In this document: positions 6,817 through 14,865 of the stretch, one piece after another
Position numbering within the stretch: position 1 is the stretch's first letter
Layout: every line of letters begins with the position of its first letter
Assembly: GCA_036000545.1 (NCBI GenBank)
Contig: DASYVD010000098.1
Span: forward strand, 3,590 to 67,589
From: DASYVD01 sp036000545
GTDB lineage: Bacteria; Actinomycetota; UBA4738; CALAEC01
Direction: 5' to 3'
DNA length: 64,000 nt
Translations under genes and position numbers: made by a program
Notes under the pieces: model-generated
Seen by the model: the letters and a program-made list of their open reading frames with translations, nothing else
What the model was told of the DNA's origin: nothing
Databases searched by the model: none

Positions 6817-8886
6817 GTGGCGACCACTCGGACACGCCAGACCCTCACGCCGCGGAGCAATCGGAAGCACGCGAAGAGGAAGGGCACGTCGTCAAGACGA
6901 CGCGCCGGCTTCTTCCGGCGGTTCTGGTGGCTCTGGGCCCCGCCCTTGGGGCTCTTCCTCGGGGCGTTCCTGGTCCTGGCCATCGTGTACTCGCAGCTTC
7001 GGCTCCCGGACCCCGATCCCCAGGCCCTCACCACTCGCCTCTACGACGTCGATGGGCGCCTGCTGGCGACGCTCCACGCGGGGGAGAACCGGGTGGCTAT
7101 CCCGCTCCAGCGGATGCCCATGCACCTCCGGCAGGCTGTCCTGGCCGCGGAGGACGCCGGGTTCTACCGCCACCACGGGATCAGCTTCACGGGGATCCTC
7201 CGGGCGGCGTGGGCCAACGTCAGCAACCGGGAGATCACACAGGGAGGATCGACCATCACCCAGCAGTACGTGCGCAACGCGTTCTCCGCCGTGGGCACGG
7301 AGCAGAGTTACACGCGCAAGCTGAAGGAGATCCTCCTGTCCCTGAAGCTCGAGCAGAAGCTGTCCAAGAACCAGATCCTGGGGAGCTACCTGAACACGAT
7401 CTACCTGGGCCATGGCGCCTACGGCGCGCAGGCGGCGGCCCGGACGTATTTCGGGGGCTCCGCGAACGAGCTCTCGCTCTCGCAGTCGGCCACCCTCGCC
7501 GGGGTCATCGCCGCCCCCGAGTACTACGAGCCGTCCAAGTTCCCCGAGCGGGCCACGGAGCGCCGGAACTGGGTCCTGGCTCGGATGGTCCAACTGGGGT
7601 TCATCCCCCTCGAGGAGGCGGAGGAGGCAGCGGCGGAACCCGTCGAGACGGTGGCCGAACCGGCGGAGGTTCGCACCAGCCGGGCCCCGTACTTCGTCGA
7701 CTTCACGAAGCGGTACCTGGAGCGGAAGTACGGCGTGCAGACCACGTTCACCGGCGGCCTCCGGGTCCGCACCTCGCTCGACCTGGACCAGCAGCGCGCC
7801 GCCGAGGAGGCCATCGCCGCACACCTCAGCGAGCCGGGTGACCCGTCGGTGGCTCTGGTGTCGATGCGAGTGGACACGGGGGAGATCACCGCCATGGTAG
7901 GGGGCCGCAACTTCGCCAGGGCCAAGTACAACCTGGCGACGGGGGACGGCACCCCCGGCCGCCAGGCGGGGTCGGCGTTCAAGACCTTCACCCTCACGGC
8001 CGCGGTTCAGGACGGGATCTCCCTGAGGTCCCGGTTCGAGGGGCCGTCCCAGATCGACATCGACGACCCCGAGTGCGGGGGTTGGTCGCCCTCGAACTAC
8101 TCCGACAGCGGCGTGGGGACCATGGACCTGGTCCAGGCCACCGCCAACTCCGTCAACACGATCTTCGCCCAGCTGGTGGTGAAGGTCGGCCCAGACCGGG
8201 TGGCGCGGACCGCACGGTCGATGGGGATCCGGAGCCCCCTTGGCGACCCCGTCCCCTGCTCGATCACCCTGGGAACCAAGGAGGTCACCCCCCTCGAGAT
8301 GACGAACGCGTACGCGACTCTGGCATCACTGGGCATCCGCCACCGGCCCACCCCAGTTCGCGTCGCTCGAGGACCCGATGGGGTCCTCGAGCGGGTCAGC
8401 AGGGAGGGCGTTCCCGTCATGGACGAGAACACCGCCGCCCAGGTGATCTACGCGCTGAAACAGGTGGTGTGTTGCGGCACCGGGAGCGGGGCGTACTTCG
8501 GCGTCCCCATATTCGGTAAGACCGGAACCACCGACGACCACGCCGACGCGTGGTTCTGCGGCGCAAGCACCCTGTACGCGGCGTGCGTGTGGGTGGGGTA
8601 CCCGAAGGGACGCATCCCGATGGAGGACGTCCACGGGATCTCGGTCACCGGAGGCTCGTTCCCCGCGGCGATCTGGCACGATTTCATGGCCGCGATCCAT
8701 GCGGGTCTGGAGGTTCCGGACTTCCCGGAGCCGGACCTGACCGGCGAGGTGATCAACGCGGCGCCCTCGCCGTCCCCATCACCTTCGCCGTCACCGTCCC
8801 CGACGAAGAAGCCGAAACCGACACCCACCCCGTCGGTCTCACTTCTTCCCACGCCGACGCCGTCGCCGGAAGAAGAGGGGCCGTGA
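6817..8886 (+). CDS. Class A penicillin-binding protein (transglycosylase/transpeptidase)
   Basis: A bifunctional peptidoglycan synthase of about 689 residues, the usual length. An Arg/Lys-rich cytoplasmic tail is followed by one membrane helix (WWLWAPPLGLFLGAFLVLA). The GT51 glycosyltransferase domain has the catalytic Glu in AAEDAGFYRHHG and the GGSTITQQYVRN motif. The transpeptidase domain has the nucleophile motif SAFKTF, the SVN triad (TANSVNT) and KTGTT. The protein ends in a Pro/Ser/Thr repeat tail (PSPSPSPS, PTPTPS), probably a cell-wall spacer. GTG 6817 is preferred because the ATG at 6805 lies inside the TACAAT promoter hexamer. It is the third gene after the DUF5318 and complex-I-like genes, probably with its own promoter. 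Confidence 0.95.
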   Translation: MATTRTRQTLTPRSNRKHAKRKGTSSRRRAGFFRRFWWLWAPPLGLFLGAFLVLAIVYSQLRLPDPDPQALTTRLYDVDGRLLATLHAGENRVAIPLQRMPMHLRQAVLAAEDAGFYRHHGISFTGILRAAWANVSNREITQGGSTITQQYVRNAFSAVGTEQSYTRKLKEILLSLKLEQKLSKNQILGSYLNTIYLGHGAYGAQAAARTYFGGSANELSLSQSATLAGVIAAPEYYEPSKFPERATERRNWVLARMVQLGFIPLEEAEEAAAEPVETVAEPAEVRTSRAPYFVDFTKRYLERKYGVQTTFTGGLRVRTSLDLDQQRAAEEAIAAHLSEPGDPSVALVSMRVDTGEITAMVGGRNFARAKYNLATGDGTPGRQAGSAFKTFTLTAAVQDGISLRSRFEGPSQIDIDDPECGGWSPSNYSDSGVGTMDLVQATANSVNTIFAQLVVKVGPDRVARTARSMGIRSPLGDPVPCSITLGTKEVTPLEMTNAYATLASLGIRHRPTPVRVARGPDGVLERVSREGVPVMDENTAAQVIYALKQVVCCGTGSGAYFGVPIFGKTGTTDDHADAWFCGASTLYAACVWVGYPKGRIPMEDVHGISVTGGSFPAAIWHDFMAAIHAGLEVPDFPEPDLTGEVINAAPSPSPSPSPSPSPTKKPKPTPTPSVSLLPTPTPSPEEEGP

Positions 8887-8916
8887 GGGCCTGTTCCGTC
8901 TGAGGGTCTAGAGGAC

Positions 8917-8944
8917 GCTGCCGCCTCCGTCAGGCGGCGGCAGC
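8917..8944. terminator. Imperfect hairpin between convergent genes
   Basis: GCTGCCGCCT pairs with AGGCGGCGGCAGC across a 5-nt loop, with a 3-nt bulge. It lies at the 3' ends of the penicillin-binding protein gene and of the convergent small gene. There is no clear T-run, so termination is only possible. Confidence 0.3.
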
Positions 8945-9214
8945 CTCACGGAACGACAGCACGTAGGCCGTCCCGTCCATGGTGTTCCGGACCCGCAGGT
9001 GCATTAGCTCGGATAGAGGGTCCTGGACCAGATCCTCGATGGTCCAGTCCTGCTTCAACTCCACCGCCACGAACTCCGACCCGTCCGCCCGGTAGGCGAT
9101 CACTTTGCGGCCCGCGGTCTCGTATCGGTACATGGCTCGTTGCACGTCTCCCCCGATCAGGCTCCTGGCGTGTTCATAACTCTTCCCTAGGTTTCGACGA
9201 TGTAACCGAGACAC
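8930..9214 (-). CDS. Small hypothetical protein
   Basis: A 94-residue protein I do not recognise. The start is GTG 9214, directly after a strong purine-rich ribosome site (GAGGAAGGGAAG). The first 27 residues are basic. From residue 28 (MYRYETAGRKVIAYRADGSE) the protein reads like alternating beta strands, a mixed acidic segment (DWTIEDLVQDPLSELMHL) and a final strand VLSFREAAAA. No cysteines, signal peptide or membrane helix. It is monocistronic, between the convergent penicillin-binding protein and the NarL-type regulator on the same strand. Confidence 0.6.
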   Translation of the reverse strand: MSRLHRRNLGKSYEHARSLIGGDVQRAMYRYETAGRKVIAYRADGSEFVAVELKQDWTIEDLVQDPLSELMHLRVRNTMDGTAYVLSFREAAAA

Positions 9215-9292
9215 CCTTCCCTTCCTCGGATGTTGTCCCGATTTAGAGATGCGCCGGAGTCGACCGTGGAGGGTCAGGTCGCGTAGTCCGCG

Positions 9293-9931
9293 CTATTCGA
9301 TCAGTCGGCGGCGGAGGGCCTCGGCGACCGCGGCCGTCCGGTCGGTGGCCCCGAGCTTCTGGTAGATGTGCTCCAGGTGGGTCTTCACCGTGTCGGGGCT
9401 GATGAACAGCTTCTCGGCGATGTCCCGGTTGGTGTGCCCGAACGCCAGCAGCTGGAGGATCTCCACCTCGCGCTCGGTGAGGCTCTGGGCCGTGCGCTCC
9501 CGATGCTTGGCCACGTTCAGCTCGTCGGCCAGGACCACCACGAGCTGGGGGTCGATGACCATGTTCCCCCCGGCCACGAGCCGGACCGTTTGGGTGAGGT
9601 GCTCGGCGTCCCGGGCCTTGAGCACGTACCCTCGGGCCCCCGCCCGAACCGCTTCCACCACGAAGTGCCGGTCGTCGTAGGCGGTCAGCATGACGATCCC
9701 GGTCTCCGGATGGCGGGCGCTGATGGTCCGTGCCGCCTCCAGCCCGTCCATCTGCGGCATCCGGATGTCCATGAGGGCGATGTCGGGGCGCTCCCGTTCC
9801 ACCAGATCAACGGCCTCTCCTCCGGTGGATGCCTCGCCGACCACCTCGATGCCCTCGGCCATCTCGAGGTAGCGACGAAGCCCTTGGCGCACGAGCGAGT
9901 GGTCGTCGGCGATCACGACCCGGATGGACAC
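9293..9931 (-). CDS. NarL/FixJ-family response regulator (orphan)
   Basis: A two-component response regulator of 212 residues. The receiver domain has the acidic pair in VVIADDHSLVRQGL, the phosphoacceptor Asp in IALMDIRMPQMDG, the Thr in VMLTAYDD and the Lys in GYVLKARD. A LuxR-type helix-turn-helix follows (LTEREVEILQLLAFGHTNRD, then IAEKLFISPDTVKTHLEHIY). The longest frame begins at 9991, but GTG 9931 is preceded by GGGAGGGG and starts with the canonical SIRVVIADDH, so I use it. No histidine kinase is adjacent. The kinase at 53.4-55.0 kb is a HisKA type and not the usual partner class. Targets are unknown. Confidence 0.93.
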   Translation of the reverse strand: MSIRVVIADDHSLVRQGLRRYLEMAEGIEVVGEASTGGEAVDLVERERPDIALMDIRMPQMDGLEAARTISARHPETGIVMLTAYDDRHFVVEAVRAGARGYVLKARDAEHLTQTVRLVAGGNMVIDPQLVVVLADELNVAKHRERTAQSLTEREVEILQLLAFGHTNRDIAEKLFISPDTVKTHLEHIYQKLGATDRTAAVAEALRRRLIE

Positions 9932-10025
9932 TGCCCCTCCCTTCGCGAGCGGCTGAATTCTAGGCCGTGGCGGCGACGCGGTCGACCGCATTGCGCGGCC
10001 ACCGGATCTGGGCCCGAGGTGGTCC

Positions 10026-11255
10026 TCAGAAGACGTAGTACCAGTCCACGAAGAGGACGGTCATGACCCCCAGGCCGGCGGCGAAGACGGCCACCACGGT
10101 CTCGTGGACCCACCGCCGCCGGCCGGCAAGGACGGCGGGGGCCCAGAACAGCGGGAACAGCGTCAGGAGAAACCGAGGGAGCGACATGAACGGCCGTCCC
10201 GGAAACGCCAGCGCGAGGGGCGCCAGAAGGCTCGCCCAGGCATAGACGGAGAAGGCGGGTCGAACCCGCAGGACAAGCCACCCCGCCGCGGCGAGGGCGG
10301 GCACAACCACGAGCCAGTCCAGGAGGTGATAGCCGGCCGGATAGACACCCGGCCACCGGAACGCCTCTCGGGTCCCCGCCGCGATGGTCTCCCACGGAAG
10401 TGTCGGCTCGCGCTGCCACGTGGCTTGCTGGTGGAGCGGGGCCAGCCAGTCCCCGGACGTTCGCCACCAGTAGAAGAGGTACAGGGCCGTGCCCAGGACG
10501 GCCACCGCGGACCACAGGAGCGGGCCGACCGGGCTCTCCCGCCGCTCCCGCCACCGCTGGATCGCCTCCACCGCCAGCGGAAGCGGTAGCAGGACGCCCA
10601 CGCTCCTGGTTGCCGAGGCCAGGGCTCCGGCCAGGCCGGCCACTGCCCAGCGCGCCCGCCGGGCGGCCGCCAGAGACGACACCGCAAGCAACAGGAACAG
10701 CGACTCGGAGTACGGGGCAAAGAAGAAGAACGCGGTGGGAAACACCGCCAGGTACAGGACCGCGCGGCGCGCCGTGGCCTCGTCGAAGTCCCACTCGGTG
10801 AGGAGATAGAAGACCACCAGCGCGCCGAAGAACGCCGCGTGCGAGATGAGCAAGGCCGCGGCGAGGGGATGCCCGCCGAGGAGAGGGGCCACGATCCTGA
10901 TGGCTAGGGGATACAGAGGGAAGAAGGCGGCGCTTCCATCTCCGTCGACGTAGCTCCCTGTGGCCACCCGGAGGAACCACAGCCCGTCGAAGCGCTCCCA
11001 CGCGGTGACCAGGTTCTGCCATCCCTGTTCGAGCGGCGGGGCCGGCCATCCCGGCGCGCCCACCGCGTCGAACGCCGGCAGGACGGCGAGTGCCACCATG
11101 GCCAGGATGGCCAGTCCCACCCGGACCCCGAGGAAGACACCCAGGCAGTAGCGCACCGCGCGGCGGATGCGGTCTCGCTTCTCGGCCCTGCTCTCAGGGG
11201 TCGCCGGCGCCCCCGAGTGGATGGGCTCCCGGGTCCGAACCACCGGGTCGTTCAC
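10026..11255 (-). CDS. PIG-V-like polytopic mannosyltransferase
   Basis: A membrane protein of about 409 residues with around ten helices. The signature of the PIG-V family (GPI mannosyltransferase 2 and its bacterial relatives) is clear: WERFDGLWFLRVA with the catalytic Asp on the first extracytoplasmic loop, then AAFFPLYPLAIR, and later FFFFAPYSESLFLL. These enzymes use polyprenyl-phosphomannose as donor and act outside the membrane on lipoglycans or proteins. The frame runs open further upstream, but the real start is GTG 11255, which overlaps the stop of the preceding GT87-like gene as GTGA. The two form an operon. Confidence 0.85.
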   Translation of the reverse strand: MNDPVVRTREPIHSGAPATPESRAEKRDRIRRAVRYCLGVFLGVRVGLAILAMVALAVLPAFDAVGAPGWPAPPLEQGWQNLVTAWERFDGLWFLRVATGSYVDGDGSAAFFPLYPLAIRIVAPLLGGHPLAAALLISHAAFFGALVVFYLLTEWDFDEATARRAVLYLAVFPTAFFFFAPYSESLFLLLAVSSLAAARRARWAVAGLAGALASATRSVGVLLPLPLAVEAIQRWRERRESPVGPLLWSAVAVLGTALYLFYWWRTSGDWLAPLHQQATWQREPTLPWETIAAGTREAFRWPGVYPAGYHLLDWLVVVPALAAAGWLVLRVRPAFSVYAWASLLAPLALAFPGRPFMSLPRFLLTLFPLFWAPAVLAGRRRWVHETVVAVFAAGLGVMTVLFVDWYYVF

Positions 11256-12439
11256 GCGGCCTCCGGGACCGGCTGGGCCGCGGAGGCGGCCGGCTCGGGT
11301 GCCAGGGTCCGCAGCCACGCGGCCACACAGACCACGAGCACGACTGCCCGCACGATCAGGGCCACCTCGAACGCTTCGAACGGCAACCCTCCGTACCCAC
11401 CTTGCTCCGCGAACCACAGGAACCGCGTCACGAACACGGCCGCGTTCGCCGCTTCGAACGCGACGAACAGCCGCCAGTCCGGGAGCACGAGGGCGAACCA
11501 TGGGAGGAGCCACAGGGTCCACTGCGGGGAGAACACCTTTCCGGTGAGCAGATAGCACACGAGGAAGGCGAACCCGAGCGTCCACCGCTCGAAGCTCGCG
11601 CTGCGCATGACCGCGACGCGCCACACGATGGCGCACGCAGCGGCGAACGCTACGAATGCCAGGAGGTTCACGCTCGTAGCCGAGAAGGTGAACCCGAAAT
11701 GGCGCTCGAGGAGGAACCACACGGTGTCCCAGTCGGCGGGCCGCTCCGCATTGAACTCGAAGGCGGAGAACCACCGCCTCGGGGCGACGGCGGCGAACGG
11801 GAGGTTGACCGCCACCCATGCGAGGATGGCGGCGCCGGCCAGACGCTGTGCATCCTCCCGCCGCCCTTCCTTCGCTCGCCACGCCGAGAGCGGCACGACC
11901 AGGAAGCCGGGATACGGGATCTTGATCGCGGAGGCCAGGCCGAGGAAGGCTCCGGCCGGGCCGTCACGTCTTCGGAGGTAGGCGGCAGTTCCAACGGTCG
12001 CCAGCGCGACGAGCGGCAGGTCCCAGTTCATGAACCCGTAGATCAAGAGGGTCGGGGCCCCCGCGAAGAACAGCGCCTTCATCCCCACCAGCCGGTAGAG
12101 CACCCAGGACGTGACGAGAGCGGCGACGGTCCACAGGAGCACGGTCCAGTTGAAGAAGGAGACCGGCGACGTTGCCGGCAGGCTCACCAGGCGCATCAGG
12201 TAGGTGGTCCCGGCCGGGTATTTCTCCATCTCGACGGCCGGCGGCGTGCCCTCCTCTCCGATCGCCGAGAGGGCGAAGACATCCGAGTAGCAGAGCCGGG
12301 TGTACTGCCTCCCGTCCCACGGGCCGATGAGACAGGGGAGCTTCAGGAGGTAGCCAAAGGCGAGGGTCAGGAGCGTGACCCCGAGGACGACCCCTACGCC
12401 CGTCGGCGGGATGCGCGGGGGGGTAGCTCGCCCGGACAC
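11252..12439 (-). CDS. GT87-like polyprenyl-phosphomannose-dependent glycosyltransferase
   Basis: A 395-residue polytopic membrane protein. After the first helix it has an extracytoplasmic loop with an aspartate (GPWDGRQYTRLCYSD), followed by EMEKYPAGTTYLMRL, matching the EYPxxT-type loop of the GT87/DUF2029 family of actinobacterial mannosyltransferases. Further features are NWDLPLVAL and the helix-loop segment GKVFSPQWTLWLLPW, also typical. It would transfer mannose or another sugar from a polyprenyl phosphate donor to a cell-envelope lipoglycan. The start is GTG 12439, 6 nt after a GATAAT hexamer. Translational coupling with the PIG-V-like gene suggests they build the same glycan. Confidence 0.8.
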   Translation of the reverse strand: MSGRATPPRIPPTGVGVVLGVTLLTLAFGYLLKLPCLIGPWDGRQYTRLCYSDVFALSAIGEEGTPPAVEMEKYPAGTTYLMRLVSLPATSPVSFFNWTVLLWTVAALVTSWVLYRLVGMKALFFAGAPTLLIYGFMNWDLPLVALATVGTAAYLRRRDGPAGAFLGLASAIKIPYPGFLVVPLSAWRAKEGRREDAQRLAGAAILAWVAVNLPFAAVAPRRWFSAFEFNAERPADWDTVWFLLERHFGFTFSATSVNLLAFVAFAAACAIVWRVAVMRSASFERWTLGFAFLVCYLLTGKVFSPQWTLWLLPWFALVLPDWRLFVAFEAANAAVFVTRFLWFAEQGGYGGLPFEAFEVALIVRAVVLVVCVAAWLRTLAPEPAASAAQPVPEAA

Positions 12440-12445
12440 CCCCCG

Positions 12446-12451
12446 ATTATC
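12446..12451 (-). promoter_or_regulatory. -10 hexamer GATAAT, leaderless type
   Basis: GATAAT on the minus strand is followed by six bases and GTG 12439. It drives the mannosyltransferase pair. Confidence 0.55.
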
Positions 12452-12502
12452 GAGGATGGGTGCCGAGCCAAGCGCCCACCTGGCAGGAGATTGGTCGTTC
12501 GA

Positions 12503-14305
12503 CTAGAGGGCCGAGACGAACCCCGGACAATCGTCGAGCGGAGCCCCCTCGAACTCGGGGAATCCGGCCAGTCCGCCGGATTGGATCTCCTCCGCTGTGA
12601 GCTCGTCGCGGATGGAACCGGTCGACTCCATCACGGAGTCGTCGACCGGTTGGTAGAAGGCTCGCTCGACGGTCCATGTCTTTTCGTCTTCAGCCGGGTA
12701 CGCGACACTCGCGACGAGCATTCCCGCCTTCCCGGCGCAGCCGAGCGCGCTGATGCCGCTCAGGCTGCCGGCGTAGGAGAACAGCACCTTTTCTGCATCA
12801 TCCGGGCCCCTCGCCACCAGGACTGTGAGGGAGCCGCCGCTCATCGCGTAGATCTGGCCGAACTCCGTGGCCACGCCGCTCTGCAGGTGGACGAAGATCT
12901 CCAGGCCACCCCGGCCGTTGATGTCCGCCAGCGATTGGACGGCCACGAGCTCATCGTTGGTGCCCTCTACATAGGTGAGGTCGATGCGGGTTGCTCGAGT
13001 GGCCGCGTCGGTCTCGACCACGAGGAAGTACCGGCAGGTAAGCTCCTGGCTCTGAGGATCGATGGCCACGGAGACCTCGTCCTCGAGCCCGTCGCCGTCG
13101 ACGTCGCCTCGGAGTGAGCCAGGTTTCCGGAGAGTCGGGTCGCTGGCCGCCTCCTCCTCGCTGAGGCACCGGGCCTCGGCCTCGTCTTCGGAACCCTCGT
13201 CAGGCTCCGGTGTCCCCGAGGCTCGAGGGTTCCACGCTGGGGTGACGGCGTCGCCAGGAAGCTCGCTAATGGGCCGCATCCCGGTGCCATCGGCGTTCAC
13301 CACGAACAGGTCGTTCTTGCTCTCGCCTTCCGCCGAGAACACGATCCGCCGGCCGTCGGGGGACCAGGACGGATTCGACTTGGTGGCGGGGCCTGAGGTC
13401 ACCTGGCGCACCGCCGAGCCGTCCGCGTTGGCCACGAAGATCTGTGATACGTCGTCCCGGTTCCTCACGAAGGCCACCCGGGTTCCGTCCGGGGACGCGG
13501 CGGGCTGGTATGCGCTGGGGCCCCCCCCGGTCAACGGGGTCGGCGGCGGCGGTTCGAGCTGGCTCGCGCTGGGCACGTTCAGTGTGTACAAGTCCGCATG
13601 CTCTACGCCGTCCATCGGGTCGTGAGCGAAGTAGATCTGGGTGCCGTCCACCGACCATGCCGGGTCGTAGTCGGCGCCGGGGTCGGTGGTGAGCCTCGAC
13701 ACCCCGCTACCGCCGGCCTCGTCCCCGTCAGAGGCGATCCAGTAGAGGTCGGTGTTGCCGTCGCGCTGGCTGACGAAGGCGAGCTTCGTCCCATCGGGCG
13801 ACCAGGCCGGGCTGACGTCGTCGGCGGGATCGTCGGTCACCTGTCGCTCCTCCCCGGTCGCGAGGTCGAGGACGTAGATCTCGAAGTCACCATCGCGGTC
13901 GCTGTCGAATGCGAGCCTCGTTCCATCCGGCGACCACGACGGGTCGCTACGTCGTCCCGGGTCCTTCGTGAGGGGCCTCACGTCAGTACCGTCTGCTCGC
14001 ATGGCGTAGATGCCCGGCTTCCCATCCAGCTCCCCCGCGAAGGCGATGTCCGGGAGAGACAAGGTTGAGTCCGGAGTCTCCAATGCTTCTTCTCGCCGGT
14101 CGGAGCCGAACATGCGCCCCAGCGTGAAGGTCACTCCCGATGTGACGACCACCACGGCCGCGGTGAGAGAGATCATCTGCGCCCGGCGTACCGCTCTGCG
14201 CCGGGACCGCTTCCGTGCCACCCGCTCGAACGCCCCCGCCGGATCGGCCGGGGCCGTTGCCCGCTCCATGGCCCGGCGGATCCGATCGTCGAGGTCAAAC
14301 AACAT
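12503..14305 (-). CDS. Membrane-anchored TolB-like beta-propeller protein, probable ECF regulator
   Basis: A 600-residue protein in three parts. Residues 1-42 are cytoplasmic and basic (DLDDRIRRAMERA, AFERVARKRSRRR). One membrane helix follows (about 43-63). Then comes an extracytoplasmic six-bladed propeller made of PD40/TolB repeats, each with a motif like PSWSPDGTRLAF (about 80-370). The last 210 residues hold a second region with an FG-GAP-like calcium loop (GDVDGDGLEDEV) and a repeat of that kind (SLADINGRGGLEIFV). The gene overlaps the 3' end of the sigma factor gene by 11 nt. That coupling and the short cytoplasmic head suggest it holds the sigma factor and senses something outside the membrane. 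There is no zinc anti-sigma motif, so this role is inference. I use ATG 14305 over an upstream GTG-type start. Confidence 0.78.
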   Translation of the reverse strand: MLFDLDDRIRRAMERATAPADPAGAFERVARKRSRRRAVRRAQMISLTAAVVVVTSGVTFTLGRMFGSDRREEALETPDSTLSLPDIAFAGELDGKPGIYAMRADGTDVRPLTKDPGRRSDPSWSPDGTRLAFDSDRDGDFEIYVLDLATGEERQVTDDPADDVSPAWSPDGTKLAFVSQRDGNTDLYWIASDGDEAGGSGVSRLTTDPGADYDPAWSVDGTQIYFAHDPMDGVEHADLYTLNVPSASQLEPPPPTPLTGGGPSAYQPAASPDGTRVAFVRNRDDVSQIFVANADGSAVRQVTSGPATKSNPSWSPDGRRIVFSAEGESKNDLFVVNADGTGMRPISELPGDAVTPAWNPRASGTPEPDEGSEDEAEARCLSEEEAASDPTLRKPGSLRGDVDGDGLEDEVSVAIDPQSQELTCRYFLVVETDAATRATRIDLTYVEGTNDELVAVQSLADINGRGGLEIFVHLQSGVATEFGQIYAMSGGSLTVLVARGPDDAEKVLFSYAGSLSGISALGCAGKAGMLVASVAYPAEDEKTWTVERAFYQPVDDSVMESTGSIRDELTAEEIQSGGLAGFPEFEGAPLDDCPGFVSAL

Positions 14306-14789
14306 CGTTCTCCGGCTCGCGCTCCCCGAGCTCCAACGCAAGCTTGCGGCGAGCCCGGTGGAGCGAAGTCTTGGCAGTTCCCTCGCTGATGCCCATCACC
14401 TTCGCGACCTCCGCGACGTCGAGGCCCAGGTAGTAACGGAGCACCGACGCCTCTCGCTGCTTGCGCGGGAGCCTCTGTAGCGCCCGGCGAAGGTCGATGG
14501 CGTCCTCGTCGGCTCCCGGGAGGTCCGGTATCGGAGCGAGCCGCTCTCGCGCTCGGCGCTCCGCCAGGACCCGCCGGAACCCGCTCCGTGCGTGGTTGAG
14601 CGCCACCGTGGCCACCCACGCCGGCAGGTTGCGGATCTCCTCGCCGCGCTCCGTTCGTTCCCACGCCCGGGCGAGGGCCTCGCAGACGGAGTCCTCGCCG
14701 GCCGCCCGGCTGCCGCAAGCGAGGCTCACGGCGGCCACCAACCGGGGGTAGTCGGTACGCAGGAACTCCCGGATCGTGGGTTCGTCCAG
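14295..14789 (-). CDS. ECF-type RNA polymerase sigma factor (probable CTG start)
   Basis: An extracytoplasmic-function sigma factor of about 164 residues. Region 2 is visible as DYPRLVAAVSLACGSRAAGE then DSVCEALARAWER and LPAWVATVALNHAR. Region 4 is LQRLPRKQREASVLRYYLG, LDVAEVAKVMGISEGTAK, TSLHRARRKL. The sigma region 2 homology begins before any ATG, GTG or TTG that would keep it intact. The frame is closed by a TAG at 14790-14792, and the next codon is CTG (14789), placed 7 nt after a perfect AGAAGGAG ribosome site. CTG is therefore the best start; TTG or GTG near 14744 would cut the beginning of region 2. It is followed by a beta-propeller membrane partner, overlapping by 11 nt. Confidence 0.85.
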   Translation of the reverse strand: MDEPTIREFLRTDYPRLVAAVSLACGSRAAGEDSVCEALARAWERTERGEEIRNLPAWVATVALNHARSGFRRVLAERRARERLAPIPDLPGADEDAIDLRRALQRLPRKQREASVLRYYLGLDVAEVAKVMGISEGTAKTSLHRARRKLALELGEREPENDVV

Positions 14790-14796
14790 CTATGGG

Positions 14797-14804
14797 CTCC
14801 TTCT
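14797..14804 (-). promoter_or_regulatory. Ribosome binding site AGAAGGAG deciding a CTG start
   Basis: On the minus strand AGAAGGAG stands 7 nt before CTG 14789, with an in-frame stop directly before that codon. No ATG, GTG or TTG is at usable distance, so this site supports translation from CTG for the ECF sigma factor. Confidence 0.6.
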
Positions 14805-14853
14805 GCCACTCGTCAGGTAGACGCCGGGCAGGTGCCTCAGGTTGACACCGGAG

Positions 14854-14859
14854 GATAAT
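14854..14859 (+). promoter_or_regulatory. -10 hexamer GATAAT, leaderless type
   Basis: GATAAT ends exactly 6 nt before ATG 14866. A TTGACA at 14842 is too close to be its -35 box. Confidence 0.55.
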
Positions 14860-14865
14860 TCGCGC

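Noticed and set aside
11090..13117. A 675-codon plus-strand open frame opposite the mannosyltransferase and propeller genes
   Set aside because: No recognisable domain and no ribosome site; both minus-strand genes are well supported by motifs.
14840..14859. TTGACA plus GATAAT as a classical -35/-10 promoter before the AMIN-like lipoprotein
   Set aside because: The spacing is only about 8 bp, far from 16-18; the -10 is kept, the TTGACA is taken as chance.
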